A stretch of DNA of 64,000 nucleotides from Chrysomallon squamiferum (lineage: Eukaryota; Mollusca; Gastropoda; Neomphalida; Peltospiridae). Each line of letters opens with the position of its first letter. The first letter of the stretch is position 1. Location of the stretch: the NCBI GenBank assembly GCA_012295275.1, contig CM022672.1, forward strand, positions 23,182,476 through 23,246,475, in the 5' to 3' direction. This document shows, one piece after another, positions 34,464 to 45,363 of the stretch. Below the pieces are notes generated by a model. It was not told the DNA's origin and did not search any database. It saw nothing but the letters and a program-made list of their open reading frames with translations. The position numbers and the translations under genes were made by a program.

Positions 34464-35150
34464 ATGATGTCGTTAATACTGTTTACCTTGGCTTGCATTT
34501 CTGGCACAACGAATGGGCAGTTTTTCTGGCCCTGTAATGCGTATTTCTATGGTTATCCGGGCTACGGAGTTGGATCTGGAACGGGACTCGCCACATATGG
34601 AACGGGACTTGGAACGGGACTCGCAACATATGGAACTGGACTTGGAACGGGTCTCGGAACACTCGGATTGGGACTTGGAACGGGACTCGGAACGGGACTC
34701 GGAACACTCGGACTGGGACTTGGAACGGGACCAGGAACACTCGGGACAGGACTTGGAACGGGACTAGGAACAGTTGGAACGGGACTAGGAACACTTGGAA
34801 CGGGACTGGGAACATTTGGAACGGGACTAGGAACATTTGGAACGGGACTCGGAACACTCGGGACAGGACTTGGAACGGGACTAGGAACACTTGGAACGGG
34901 ACTGGGAACATTTGGAACGGGACTAGGAACATTTGGAACGGGACTCGGAACACTCGGGACAGGACTTGGAACAGGACTAGGAACAGTTGGAACGGGATTA
35001 GGAACACTTGGAACGGGACTAGGAACATTTGGAACGGGACTCGGAACACTGGGGACAGGACTTGGAACTGGACTTGGAACGGGACTTGGAACGGGACTCT
35101 TCGGAAATCTTCTTGGTGTTGGATTTGGTTACCCACTTGTCTTGGGATAG
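34464..35150 (+). CDS. GRP-F, secreted Gly/Thr/Leu repeat protein
   Basis: Intact, 228 aa, with the start at the first ATG of exon 2 (an upstream in-frame ATG at 34404 lies in the intron). Signal peptide [18 protein letters not shown], then [17 protein letters not shown] (Cys where most paralogues have Trp), then uninterrupted [14 protein letters not shown]-type repeats to about residue 210, and a Leu/Gly end [15 protein letters not shown]. No charged residue occurs. The stop TAG is nine bases before the intron 2 donor. The repeat is highly regular at nucleotide level (GGAACGGGACT units), so length polymorphism is expected. Structural secreted protein by composition. Confidence 0.85.
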   Translation: MMSLILFTLACISGTTNGQFFWPCNAYFYGYPGYGVGSGTGLATYGTGLGTGLATYGTGLGTGLGTLGLGLGTGLGTGLGTLGLGLGTGPGTLGTGLGTGLGTVGTGLGTLGTGLGTFGTGLGTFGTGLGTLGTGLGTGLGTLGTGLGTFGTGLGTFGTGLGTLGTGLGTGLGTVGTGLGTLGTGLGTFGTGLGTLGTGLGTGLGTGLGTGLFGNLLGVGFGYPLVLG

Positions 35151-35401
35151 AACTGAAAGGTAACAATATAAAAGTATTTTTCTAACGTTATCTGCATGTC
35201 TATATATCTATTTATTAAGAGATACATTCGTGTAAGCATGTGTGTGTTTTTGTGTCTGTCTCTATATATCTATATGTGCTTGTCTGTGAATGTGTATGTA
35301 TGTATTTTGATATACGTTTATAAGTACCTACATGTGTATATAAATTAGGTTTATTGTCATTAATTTTGATATGTTTTTATTTTTATTTATTTATTTCTCA
35401 G

Positions 35402-35490
35402 ACGCAAACTGGCGGTAAAAATCCCGAATGAGAATAATGATCCAGTTTAGTGGTCATTTTGGAGAAATAAAATATAGTGGTACTAAAGCA
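35402..35490 (+). terminator. GRP-F 3' UTR exon and poly(A) signal
   Basis: Acceptor TTTCTCAG ends at 35401. The exon starts ACGCAAACTGGCGGTAAAAA; AATAAA is at 35466-35471. Intron 2 is 242 bp. Confidence 0.75.
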
Positions 35491-35709
35491 AGATGTGTTA
35501 TGTTTCATTTACGAGAGAGAACTATTAATTATAATTTTGAGTCGTACAGTAAAACGTACAGTGGAACCGATTGACTTGATAAAGCTTGTCTAATTCTGTG
35601 GCGATAATATTACGTAACAAAGGTAAAATATTTATCGATCAATAGGAAAGAAAAGAAAACAACCAGAATCCTCAGAAAAATAGAAATGGAAGAATAAAAA
35701 ATAACAAAA

Positions 35710-35748
<39 letters not shown>

Positions 35749-35924
35749 GCAGCAGCAGTAGTAGTAGTAGTAGTAGTAATAGTAGTTTTGCTGTTGTTGT
35801 TATTATTGATGTTATTATTATTATTATTATAATATTCTATTTGATTGGTTTTAGTAAAATCTTTTATTATATTTTTTTAATAATATTTATCAAAAGACAA
35901 AACAAGTAAACATTAAAGAGAAAC

Positions 35925-35957
<33 letters not shown>

Positions 35958-36950
35958 AATGAAACAACATAAAAAACAGTCAAAAAATAAAGCAATGTTC
36001 CAAGGAATAAATAAATAAATAAATAACTGAAAAAAGAAAGAGAAAAAAAAAAAGAGAAAAAAAGAAGAGAAAGAAAAAAGAAAGAAGAAAAGAAAGAAAA
36101 AGAACCAGTCCCGAAAAAAGAAAAAAAACAACAAGAAAACCCTAAAACAAACTAATAAAATAGAAAAATCTTTCAACAAAAATAACGGTAACAATAACAA
36201 TAACAATAATAATAATAAAAATTATTATTATTATTATTATTATTATTATAAAAATTCGAAATTAAACGAATGTAGAATTTTCAGGTTCCCTGCATGTTCC
36301 GCATATTTACTTTTACACATATGCACTGCATAGAGACATGGAGATAAAAAGTACATATGGAATATTTCAGTTATTTCCCGAGAGTGGCGTATGGTACGAA
36401 AACCTGCAGTGGAACCTGATATTTGACACTGATGGGCTAGAGAAGGACTGAACAATACAACGAAGATACTGCACAGTCAGATATATCTTCTGCACATCGA
36501 ACTTTACATTTTTGCTTTTCTCTGGTTCACACTTGAACCATTTCCCAGTTTCTATTGGAAGCTTGATATTACTTGTTCTAAATTTAAATAGCTTCAAGCA
36601 TTTTTTTATTGACACCTTTAACAGATACTTTTCTACTATAATTTATTCTTTAAACGTTCTATAGTTAATACCTTTATCTCTGTTTCATTTTTGTGAGAAC
36701 TCATCACATATGTTACATAAACTACATACGTCTTGGCATAGCTGTTATAGAAGATAACGAAGGACTTGATACAGCATTTATACTATGGTTATACGATAAC
36801 AACATGAAAAGCACACCAGACAGTTTAAATATTTACAGTTAACAAACCTTTCACCAAAATGAAATCATTCTTGCTTTAACACTTATAAACAACGGATATC
36901 TCCTTAGTTGACCATATACCACAAAACTCGGTGTTGTCTTGTAAAACTTG
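35491..36950. other. spacer between GRP-F and LINE copy 2
   Basis: Same layout as after GRP-E: ATT/AGC/TAG repeat (35713-35790), long A run (35926-35955), AAT/ATT repeats (36200-36250), array block with GAGAAGGACTGAAC (36410-36550). No gene. Confidence 0.55.
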
Positions 36951-38813
36951 AAGTGACGTCTTTCAAATATATCGAATTACTGAAGCACTAGCGTTCACAT
37001 CCATATAATAATATCGGTTTAATATCTTGTCAAATAAATCTAACTGACAGTCGATTGATAAATTAAATTCTCTACATTTTTTTTTTAATGCAGCAAACAT
37101 TGACTCTGAAGCTCGGTTGATTAAATCTTTCTTAGTATTTATGAAGGATCCAGATTTACTTAAAACAAACTCGAGATATGTATTATATGTGAATCTAAAA
37201 GTATTTGTTTTTAAATTGTCACTGGAAATTAAAAAATCTAATCTTTTGAATTGGCAGCATTGAGATTTAACATCCATCATTTAAAAGACATTTCTAAACA
37301 GTGCACTTGATGTAAATCATTTTCTGTTTCCGCTAATTGTACAGTATCATCAGCATATAACAACACAAATAACTTAAAATACACATTAATATTTTTCGCA
37401 AGAAAATCTGTTACTGATTCAGTACTTTAAAGTCTTCTGTGGCTAAACAATTTGCTAAATCATTTAAATATAGTGAAAATAGAAAAGTGATAACTTTTCC
37501 CTTTGCCTTACTCCAGTATTGCACGGAATATATTTTTATGTAAAGACGTTTTGTACAATTCTTGATTTTATACCGTCGTATTAAATATATTCTGAAACAT
37601 TTCCCACTAATATGATAACTTAATATTGTTTTCCATAAACCAATACACCATTCAGAATCAAAGGCTTTTTTGAAATCGATAAAAACACAATTCATATTTT
37701 TCTTCTCTCTTTTTAGTAATTCAAATAAAGTATGAAGTACAAAAACATTATCAGTTGTAGAGTAGCCTTGTCGAAAACCAGTCTAATTTTTACCCCAGTA
37801 ATTCAATTTGACCAGAGTATACCATCAGTATATTATTAATTACAGATGTAAATAAGTTTCCTAAACCATTTACTAATATAATATATCGGTAATTTCTTGA
37901 ATCATGCCGACTACCGTTTTCTTATATATAGACACTGTATTTCCTTCCATCCAAGCTGTAAGAATTATATCAATACTATTATCATTTGTATGAATACTAT
38001 TCGAGTTTAATATTTTCCATTAATCTTTTGGATCAGTCGATCTTAGTCTTTTCAGTTTATTTTTTATATTCATTCTGTAAGTTCTTAAACTTTTGTCCAG
38101 GATTTTCTAATAGATGTATTCAGTTTTAGTTACCTCCCTTTTGTAAATAGCAGAAGCACATTTCTTATACAATCGTTTTGATTTTTTTGTAATTTTGTCA
38201 GGGAGTTTTACATTCTTTTGGTAAACCATGCTTTACTTATTGTGAGCTTTATAGAATTTCTTCCTGTATATTTTATAGGACAAAATGTACATTGTGTAGC
38301 TGTTCCAAACGTATTGCTGAGTCTATCAATTAATTCATTAAAAAATCTGACATTTATATTAATAAACTCACTATTATTTAACTGACAATTTATTTCATGC
38401 ACTGTAATGCTATTAACATTACTACGGAAATCATCTTTTTAAACAGTTATTCCACCTCTCTGTTTTCTCGGAACTTTGAAAAGCAATACATTTTTCATTA
38501 ACAGTGTTTATATTTTGTTTAGGTTTTACTTTAATAGACAGCGGACAGTAAATTTTAGAAAAAGGTCTTGAAAATTCTAAGATTCAGAATTCATCAACCA
38601 AACTGAATAAATCACAACCAATACAATAATTCACAACACTAGAATTTTTAAAGATAAATTTACCAAAATGTCTGGTTTATCCGTCTCAGTCATTGAGAAT
38701 ATATAGATTATTATAATTTCACAAATCGCGAAGTATATTGCCATAATTATTTTCTTTTGGTTCCATACTTTTTCTTTTAAAAGGAATGTTAAATAGTTCT
38801 AATTTGTACGAGT
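36950..38813 (-). mobile_element. LINE fragment copy 2 (CR1/jockey-like RT)
   Basis: Read right to left: a linker region (38402-38208, then KRLRSTDPKD and WKILNSN near 38000-38060); an RT start FIDFKKAFDSEWCIGLWKTI with FLFSLYLNDLAN (37695-37411); the catalytic YADD motif in FVLLYADDTVQLAETEND (about 37370-37310); and the thumb region with SGSFINTKKDLINRAS and EFNLSIDCQLDLFDK (37280-36963). Several stops and shifts separate these pieces, so it is inactive. Clade assignment is from motif style only. Confidence 0.8.
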
Positions 38814-40271
38814 TATAACAACACAAATAACTTAAAATACACATTAATATTTTTCGCAAGAAAATCTGTTACTGATTCAGTACTTTAAAGTCTTCTGTGG
38901 CTAAACAATTTGCTAAATCATTTAAATATAGTGAAAATAGAAAAGTGATAACTTTTCCCTTTGCCTTACTCCAGTATTGCACGGAATATATTTTTATGTA
39001 AAGACGTTTTGTACAATTCTTGATTTTATACCGTCGTATTAAATATATTCTGAAACATTTCCCACTAATATGATAACTTAATATTGTTTTCCATAAACCA
39101 ATACACCATTCAGAATCAAAGGCTTTTTTGAAATCGATAAAAACACAATTCATATTTTTCTTCTCTCTTTTTAGTAATTCAAATAAAGTATGAAGTACAA
39201 AAATATTATCAGTTGTAGAGTAGCCTTGTCGAAAACCAGTCTAATTTTTACCCCAGTAATTCAATTTGACCAGAGTATACCATCAGTATATTATTAATTA
39301 CAGATGTAAATAAGTTTCCTAAACCATTTACTAATATAATATATCGGTAATTTCTTGAATCATGCCGACTACCGTTTTCTTATATATAGACACTGTATTT
39401 CCTTCCATCCAAGCTGTAAGAATTATATCAATACTATTATCATTTGTATGAATACTATTCGAGTTTAATATTTTCCATTAATCTTTTGGATCAGTCGATC
39501 TTAGTCTTTTCAGTTTATTTTTTATATTCATTCTGTAAGTTCTTAAACTTTTGTCCAGGATTTTCTAATAGATGTATTCAGTTTTAGTTACCTCCCTTTT
39601 GAAAATAGCAGAAGCACATTTCTTATACAATCGTTTTGATTTTTTTGTAATTTTGTCAGGGAGTTTTACATTCTTTTGGTAAACCATGCTTTACTTATTG
39701 TGAGCTTTATAGAATTTCTTCCTGTATATTTTATAGGACAAAATGTACATTGTGTAGCTGTTCCAAACGTATTGCTGAGTCTATCAATTAATTCATTAAA
39801 AAATCTGACATTTATATTAATAAACTCACTATTATTTAACTGACAATTTATTTCATGCACTGTAATGCTATTAACATTACTACGGAAATCATCTTTTTAA
39901 ACAGTTATTCCACCTCTCTGTTTTCTCGGAACTTTGAAAAGCAATACATTTTTCATTAACAGTGTTTATATTTTGTTTAGGTTTTACTTTAATAGACAGC
40001 GGACAGTAAATTTTAGAAAAAGGTCTTGAAAATTCTAAGATTCAGAATTCATCAACCAAACTGAATAAATCACAACCAATACAATAATTCACAACACTAG
40101 AATTTTTAAAGATAAATTTACCAAAATGTCTGGTTTATCCGTCTCAGTCATTGAGAATATATAGATTATTATAATTTCACAAATCGCGAAGTATATTGCC
40201 ATAATTATTTTCTTTTGGTTCCATACTTTTTCTTTTAAAAGGAATGTTAAATAGTTCTAATTTGTACGAGT
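37356..40271. repeat. 1458-bp tandem duplication within the LINE
   Basis: Unit 1 is 37356-38813 and unit 2 is 38814-40271. The junction GTACGAGT/TATAACAAC joins the right side of one unit to the left of the next. The two units look almost identical; differences noticed include TTTTGTAAATAG versus TTTTGAAAATAG and AAAAACATT versus AAAAATATT, so the event is recent. Confidence 0.85.
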
Positions 40272-40330
40272 CAGTAAACTGTTCAATACTTTCATCCTCT
40301 GTGTTATTAAATATGCATCGTTAGACACGC
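38814..40330 (-). mobile_element. LINE fragment copy 3 (tandem copy)
   Basis: Repeats the RT start (39153-38869) and linker (39860-39666) of copy 2 with the same protein sequence. It lacks the YADD and thumb part, which lie only in copy 2. The right end continues into CAGTAAACTGTTCAATAC as in copy 1. Confidence 0.8.
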
Positions 40331-40769
40331 GGCTATTAAAATCATCAAACAATTCATTTCAGAAACAGAAAATTTATTATCCGATCTACCAGCACAGTGG
40401 CAGTGACATTGACTTTATTCTCATAAACTGTAGTATTACACTACAGAGAAGAATGTATTACAGATATGTAAGAACAAATTAAAAAGCACATGCGAGAAAG
40501 TTTGAGGAGGAAGGACATTCTCTCTCACATATAGCTCTATTAAGAAAAAAAAAAAAACCCTCTCAAAAAACCAAAAAAAAAAAAAAAGAATCCCACAACA
40601 AAAATTAAACAGCAACCAAAAAAAAACAACAACGAACAAACAAAGAGACAAAATGTAATAAAAGATAATACAGAAGTGTTTTGCGATAGAAATCTGTAAG
40701 TTTTTTGCTTTTTCTTTCTTTGATGTTTTAGTGACTTTTGTGTTCACTTTTGATTCCATTTGTCGGGGA

Positions 40770-40847
<78 letters not shown>

Positions 40848-42310
40848 ATTTAATCACCTCGCGATTTAATCCTTGTTTTTGATTTTATTGACCTAGATAT
40901 TTTCCTTTCATATGGTTTCTAAGCGTTGATGTGAGATGTCTGTTGGTTGTCTTATATATTCTACTGATGTACCTACCCAGGTCCTCTTCCGCCATCTGAT
41001 CTTTCCAATTACATATGTGATGTTTTTTGTTTTTTTCGTGGGTTTGTTTTCGATCTCAATACATTTTTACATTTTTGTTTGTGCGGCTATTTTTTGTTTA
41101 GATAATGCCCATGCTATTTTTGGAAGTATTGGTGAGTTGTTGGCTTGTTTCTTCAACATGGCTTTCCTTGAAGATTTTACTGTGTACTTCTTTGGGAAGG
41201 TTATTCTATTGATATACCTTTTTATGTCCAGTTTCTTTTTCTAATCTGCTCAGTTAGGTATGTGACGCTGCTTTCTTCTTTGTTTTCTTTTACCCACAGG
41301 TTTCTTTTTCGGTCGTAATAAAATTTCTATCTTTGTTTGTGCGGCTACCTATTTGTGATTTGCTTGTTTAGGTAATGGTCATGTTTACGCGCCGTATTTT
41401 ATTACTGGAGGCTTGTATTTTCAGCCAGATGTACCTTGATATTCGACAGAGCTCTATATATCAGACCAGCCAGTCCTGATTCTTCTAAGTCTTTGTGTTA
41501 GTTTTTCGTTTTTCGTGCTTTGTCTGTTTTAGTGGAGGAAAGTTGTATCTTCTTTTAATCCTCCACTAGTCTGTCTTTGAAGTGAGGTTATTCAGTACAA
41601 AAAGATGTTGAAACATTGCAATAACAGTAAGTAAGGGAAGATTGATAACATTAACATTTACTGGGTGTTTAATTTTTTTTTTTTTTTTGTACTGGTGATA
41701 TAAACACTATGGACACGTCAAAGCAATTTCTTTTCGATTGGCCTCAAGATATAATTTTATATATGTCGATATATATCATGAGATAATCTCTATAAAATAG
41801 AAACAAAAAGCAAAACAAAAATAAAAGAAGAAGAATATATAGAAGAATAACAAAGAAACATTTTTCAAGCTGAACTATTTTTATTAGAATATTCATCTAT
41901 AAATGTATCTCTGCCTAACTTTCTGTCTGTCCGTCCATCTGTCTCTGCATCTGTCTGGTGATCTATTAATGTATTTGTCTTACTCTCTACTCTGTTCCTA
42001 CCAGCCCTCCCTTCTTAATGTTATTAGTTTTAATCTTTATTGTTTTGAATTAATACTTTTGAAAGGCCTCTAGCTGCATGCTTATGGTAAAACTAAGTGC
42101 AATTTATTTAGTCTTCGATTAGTCATGTTAACAATTAAGCAATAAAATGACCAGGTTATTACGAAATTTGTCAATCAATTTTTTTTATTTACTCATTTTT
42201 AATGCTTGGGGATAGAAAATTATCATAAACAGATTAAAAATGGGCCTACAATTAGAGAATCTAAATGAAATAAAGACGGAAATTAAAGTATAAAAGGTAC
42301 AGTTTATATT
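40331..42310 (+). other. spacer and upstream block of GRP-G
   Basis: LINE flank, A-rich runs, the CT tract (40772-40844), AGTATTTAATCACCTCGCGA, then the third copy of the upstream block. The distal conserved element is at 42060-42182 (AAAGGCCTCTAGCTGCATG), 290 bp before the TATA box. No exon is supported. Confidence 0.55.
40772..40844. repeat. CT microsatellite
   Basis: Pure CT tract directly before AGTATTTAATCACC. In module 1 the same place has only degenerate CTCTCT text (about 24540-24580). Confidence 0.95.
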
Positions 42311-42312
42311 AT

Positions 42313-42419
42313 AACCGGAAAAGGCATCGATCAATCTTTTCACGCTTTGCTTATAAAATAGGCTGTTCATTTCAGCTCGACATTTTACCTGTTCCAACTG
42401 CCGGTGTTTGAGTTGAAAG
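42313..42419 (+). promoter_or_regulatory. GRP-G promoter and non-coding exon 1
   Basis: AACCGGAAAAGGCATCGATC, TATAAAA at 42352 (GGAA to TATA 35 bases), TTTCAGCTCGACATTTTACC, exon end GTTGAAAG at 42419, donor GTAAG. Confidence 0.82.
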
Positions 42420-43140
42420 GTAAGAGAGAATTAAATATTTTAAAATATTTAGTTAAGCCAGAAATATATTTTGTAATTGGCATAAAGTTTCATAATAGTT
42501 TCTCTCAAAGTTCTCTTTCTGATTTCATGAATCCATGAACTCCAAGACGAAACTTTAACGCAGGAATCTTATTCAGAAATCTTTGTGAAAGTTAAGTTAC
42601 AGATGTTTAAGATTTTACGATTTTGTTCGTCTTTGTATGGCTCTTTTTGATTTCTTAGATGTTTAGGTTTTCTATCTTATTTTGTGAAATATGTTTGAAT
42701 TAAATTGTTGGCAGTCTGTGTGTGTGTGTGTGTGTGTGTATGTTGTGTTTGTCTGTATGTCTGTGTGTGTGTGTGCGCGCATATATTTTGTCTGACAGTA
42801 GCTAGAAATGAAAACTACTTGCAGACTAACAGAACAACAACAACAAGAAAACGTAAAATAAAAGAATAATAAACAAGAAGAAAAAAAAAAATCAAATAAA
42901 TGAAGAAATAAAATGAAATAAATAATTTGATGAACGTCATTAAAATACTGAAAGAAAACAATATGTATCAGTTAAATATATTAAATAATCTAGCCTACGG
43001 GAGAGTGTGTTCTATTCATTTACTTAAATTACAAGATATCTTTTTTGGACTGAAATAATTGATGATTGAAAATCACAAATTATTATTAAAACGAATAAAC
43101 TTTAAATTTGATTTATAATTTGATATTTTTTTCGCTTCAG
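42420..43140 (+). other. GRP-G intron 1
   Basis: 721 bp, TG/GCGC tract at 42715-42782, A-rich middle, conserved last part (AGCCTACGGGAGAGTGTG to TTCGCTTCAG). Confidence 0.7.
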
Positions 43141-43148
43141 TTTTCAAG

Positions 43149-43790
43149 ATGATGTCATTAATATTACTTACCTTGGCTTGCCTTTGTATCACAACGAATG
43201 GGCAATATTTCTGGCCCTGGAATGCGTATTTCTATGGTTATCCTGGCTTCGGGTCTGGAGGTGTAGGAACTGGGGTTGGAGTTGGTCCTGGTGGAGTTGC
43301 AGTTGGACCTGGAGGAGTTGCAGTTGGATCTGGGGCTGGAGGAGTTGCAGTTGGATCTGGGCCTGGAGGAGCTGCAGTTACATCTGGAGCTGGAGGAGTA
43401 GCTGTTGGAACTGGAGGAGTTGGAGCTGGAGTTAGTGGAATTGGAACGGGACTTGGACTAGGAAACCTTCTTGGCTCTGGACTTGGAACGGGACTTGGAC
43501 TAGGAAACCTTCTTGGCTCTGGACTTGGAACGGGACTTGGACTCGGACCTTTACTTGGCTCTGGACTTGGAACGGGACTTGGACTAGGAAATCTTCTTGG
43601 CTCTGGACTTGGAACGGGACTTGGACTAGGAAATCTTCTTGGCTCTGGACTTGGAACGGGACTTGGATTCGGACCTTTACTTGGCTCTGGACTTGGAACA
43701 GGACTTGGACTAGGAAATCTTCTTGGCTCTGGACTTGGTCTTGGATCTCTATTAGGACTTGGATCTGGTTTTCCAATTGTCTTGGGATAG
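43149..43790 (+). CDS. GRP-G, secreted glycine-rich protein
   Basis: Intact, 213 aa. Exon 2 begins at 43141 and the ATG is its first. Signal peptide MMSLILLTLACLCITTNG, then [18 protein letters not shown] Gly/Val/Ala block (GGVAVGSGAGG type, about residues 36-97) is followed by at least six 14-residue repeats built on GTGLGLGNLLGSGL, with PLL replacing NLL in two, and an end GSGFPIVLG. No Lys, Arg, Asp, Glu or His. The two-part design is the same as GRP-D, with more repeat copies. The stop TAG is nine bases before donor GTAAC. Confidence 0.86.
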   Translation: MMSLILLTLACLCITTNGQYFWPWNAYFYGYPGFGSGGVGTGVGVGPGGVAVGPGGVAVGSGAGGVAVGSGPGGAAVTSGAGGVAVGTGGVGAGVSGIGTGLGLGNLLGSGLGTGLGLGNLLGSGLGTGLGLGPLLGSGLGTGLGLGNLLGSGLGTGLGLGNLLGSGLGTGLGFGPLLGSGLGTGLGLGNLLGSGLGLGSLLGLGSGFPIVLG

Positions 43791-43989
43791 AACTGAAAGG
43801 TAACAATATTAAATTATTTTTCCAACGTTAACTGTCTCTATTTATATAATTACTTATTGAATGTCTGTCTATATATCTGTATATTTTCTTGCCTGTGTGT
43901 GTGTATGTGTGTTCGTCTGTCTTTGTACGTACCTACAAATGTATATAAATTACATTTATTGACGTCAATTTTAATTATTTATTTATCAG

Positions 43990-44085
43990 ATGAAGACTGT
44001 GGGTGGCGAAAACATTTACTGAAATGAGAATAACTCATCCAGATTAGTTGACATTTTGCAAAATAAAATATAGAGCTACTAAAGC
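43990..44085 (+). terminator. GRP-G 3' UTR exon and poly(A) signal
   Basis: Acceptor TTTATCAG ends at 43989. The exon has GAATAACTCATCCAGATTA and AATAAA at 44062-44067, then TATAGAGCTACTAAAGC. Intron 2 is 190 bp. Confidence 0.76.
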
Positions 44086-44099
44086 TATATGTGTTATGT

Positions 44100-44565
44100 T
44101 GTCTTTATGAGAAAGGAATGGCGAGAAAATGCAACTATAAATTATAGTTTTAAGTCTACATCAACAAAGCTGAAGCAGATCTCCCACACGACTTAAAACG
44201 GATTTTATTGTGGAATCAACTAGCCATCAATTACCACACCAAGTGAGGATTTTTCGAGGCACCTTGTTAGAGCTATAAAAATTTTATATATACATATACA
44301 AATATGCATCATCAAAATCAAAAACATTATAGAAGATCATCTAAAAATAAGGAACAAACAACAAAAGCAGGGGTACAAAAAGCAGTTTTCTGATTTCATT
44401 TAAATTTATAATATAAATAAACACACACAAGTAAAATCTATATATAAAAGATTGTGATAAAGAGAAAAAAAAAGAAAAAATCATCTTATTATAATAAATA
44501 AATAAATGAATGAATGAATGAATAAATAAATAATTAAAGAAAAATAAATGATAATAGTAGTAGTA

Positions 44566-44626
<61 letters not shown>

Positions 44627-45360
44627 GCCTCTCCATTTCCAAAACAACATTTTTTTTTTTTATTATTTTTACTCGGTTCTATTTCTCATAAATAATATAA
44701 AGGATCACAGAAAACAAGAATACAATTGCAATGTGTTAATTAGCTTTATAATTCCCACAGGAAATGCAGGAGCGTCACTGAAAAGCTGAATAAGTCTTTG
44801 AAATGTTACAATGCAGGAAACAAAATACACATGCACAATAACTTGTGTTAAATCAACACAACAAGAGCCTGTCTGTCATCTTGATTTTACTTTAAAGAAT
44901 AACGTGACCGATGAATAAACAGTTTCTTATCGCAGTGTTACTTTTCTTTTTAATATGTCATTACGGCATCTGACAGTATAATGCCTCTAAGTAAGAACAA
45001 CAATGACCATGGTTTTCAATGAGCAAACAAACACATGCAGGGAAAGACCATAACTTACAAGTGAAAAAGTGTCTTGAAAGATATCACGACCGACCGGCAA
45101 GGTGTTTACTTGTAGTGTCGTAATTTGATAAGTGAAAGCTAAAACGTGACCATGATGTAAGCGCAGGGTACAGACATTAATAAACATTAGCGTTCGTCAA
45201 ATGGCTGTCTAAGACGTACATATGTTACAGTCAATATGTCAAACTTGGCATTTGGCCTAATGCCTGAAATGTTTAGGAATTTAGTCTAACATCAAGACAG
45301 TCAGGAGTTTGGGCTAATGACTAGAATTTCCAGGAATTAGGCCAATGATTGTGCATTCTC
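44100..45360. other. spacer after GRP-G
   Basis: A less A-rich segment (about 44160-44280, ending in AGAGCTATAAAAATTTTATA) that was not recognised, an AAT tract (44564-44626), then mixed sequence up to the integrase relic. Short frames here have no support. Confidence 0.45.
44564..44626. repeat. AAT microsatellite
   Basis: Pure AAT tract preceded by GTA repeats. Confidence 0.95.
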
Positions 45361-45363
45361 TGT

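Larger units (their letters stand above)
32100..40535. repeat. duplicated module 2 (carries GRP-F and LINE copies 2 and 3)
   Basis: A copy of the module at 24583-32000, but 1458 bp longer because of an internal LINE tandem duplication. The CT tract and AGTATTTAATCACC at the start of the other modules are missing here. Confidence 0.8.

Noticed and set aside
34483-35166. 227-aa open frame on the minus strand of GRP-F (and similar antisense frames over A, D, E, G, H and J)
   Set aside because: The GGAACGGGACT-type repeats have no stop in several frames on both strands. The VPFQV-type products have no signal, splice or promoter support, and the plus-strand frame has all of these.
37411-39153. 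The RT-like frames as host genes
   Set aside because: They are short pieces of a decayed LINE with YADD and FIDFKKAFDS motifs split by stops, duplicated in tandem.
44987-45187. 66-aa minus-strand frame after GRP-G
   Set aside because: No homology recognised, no splice or promoter context; consistent with chance.
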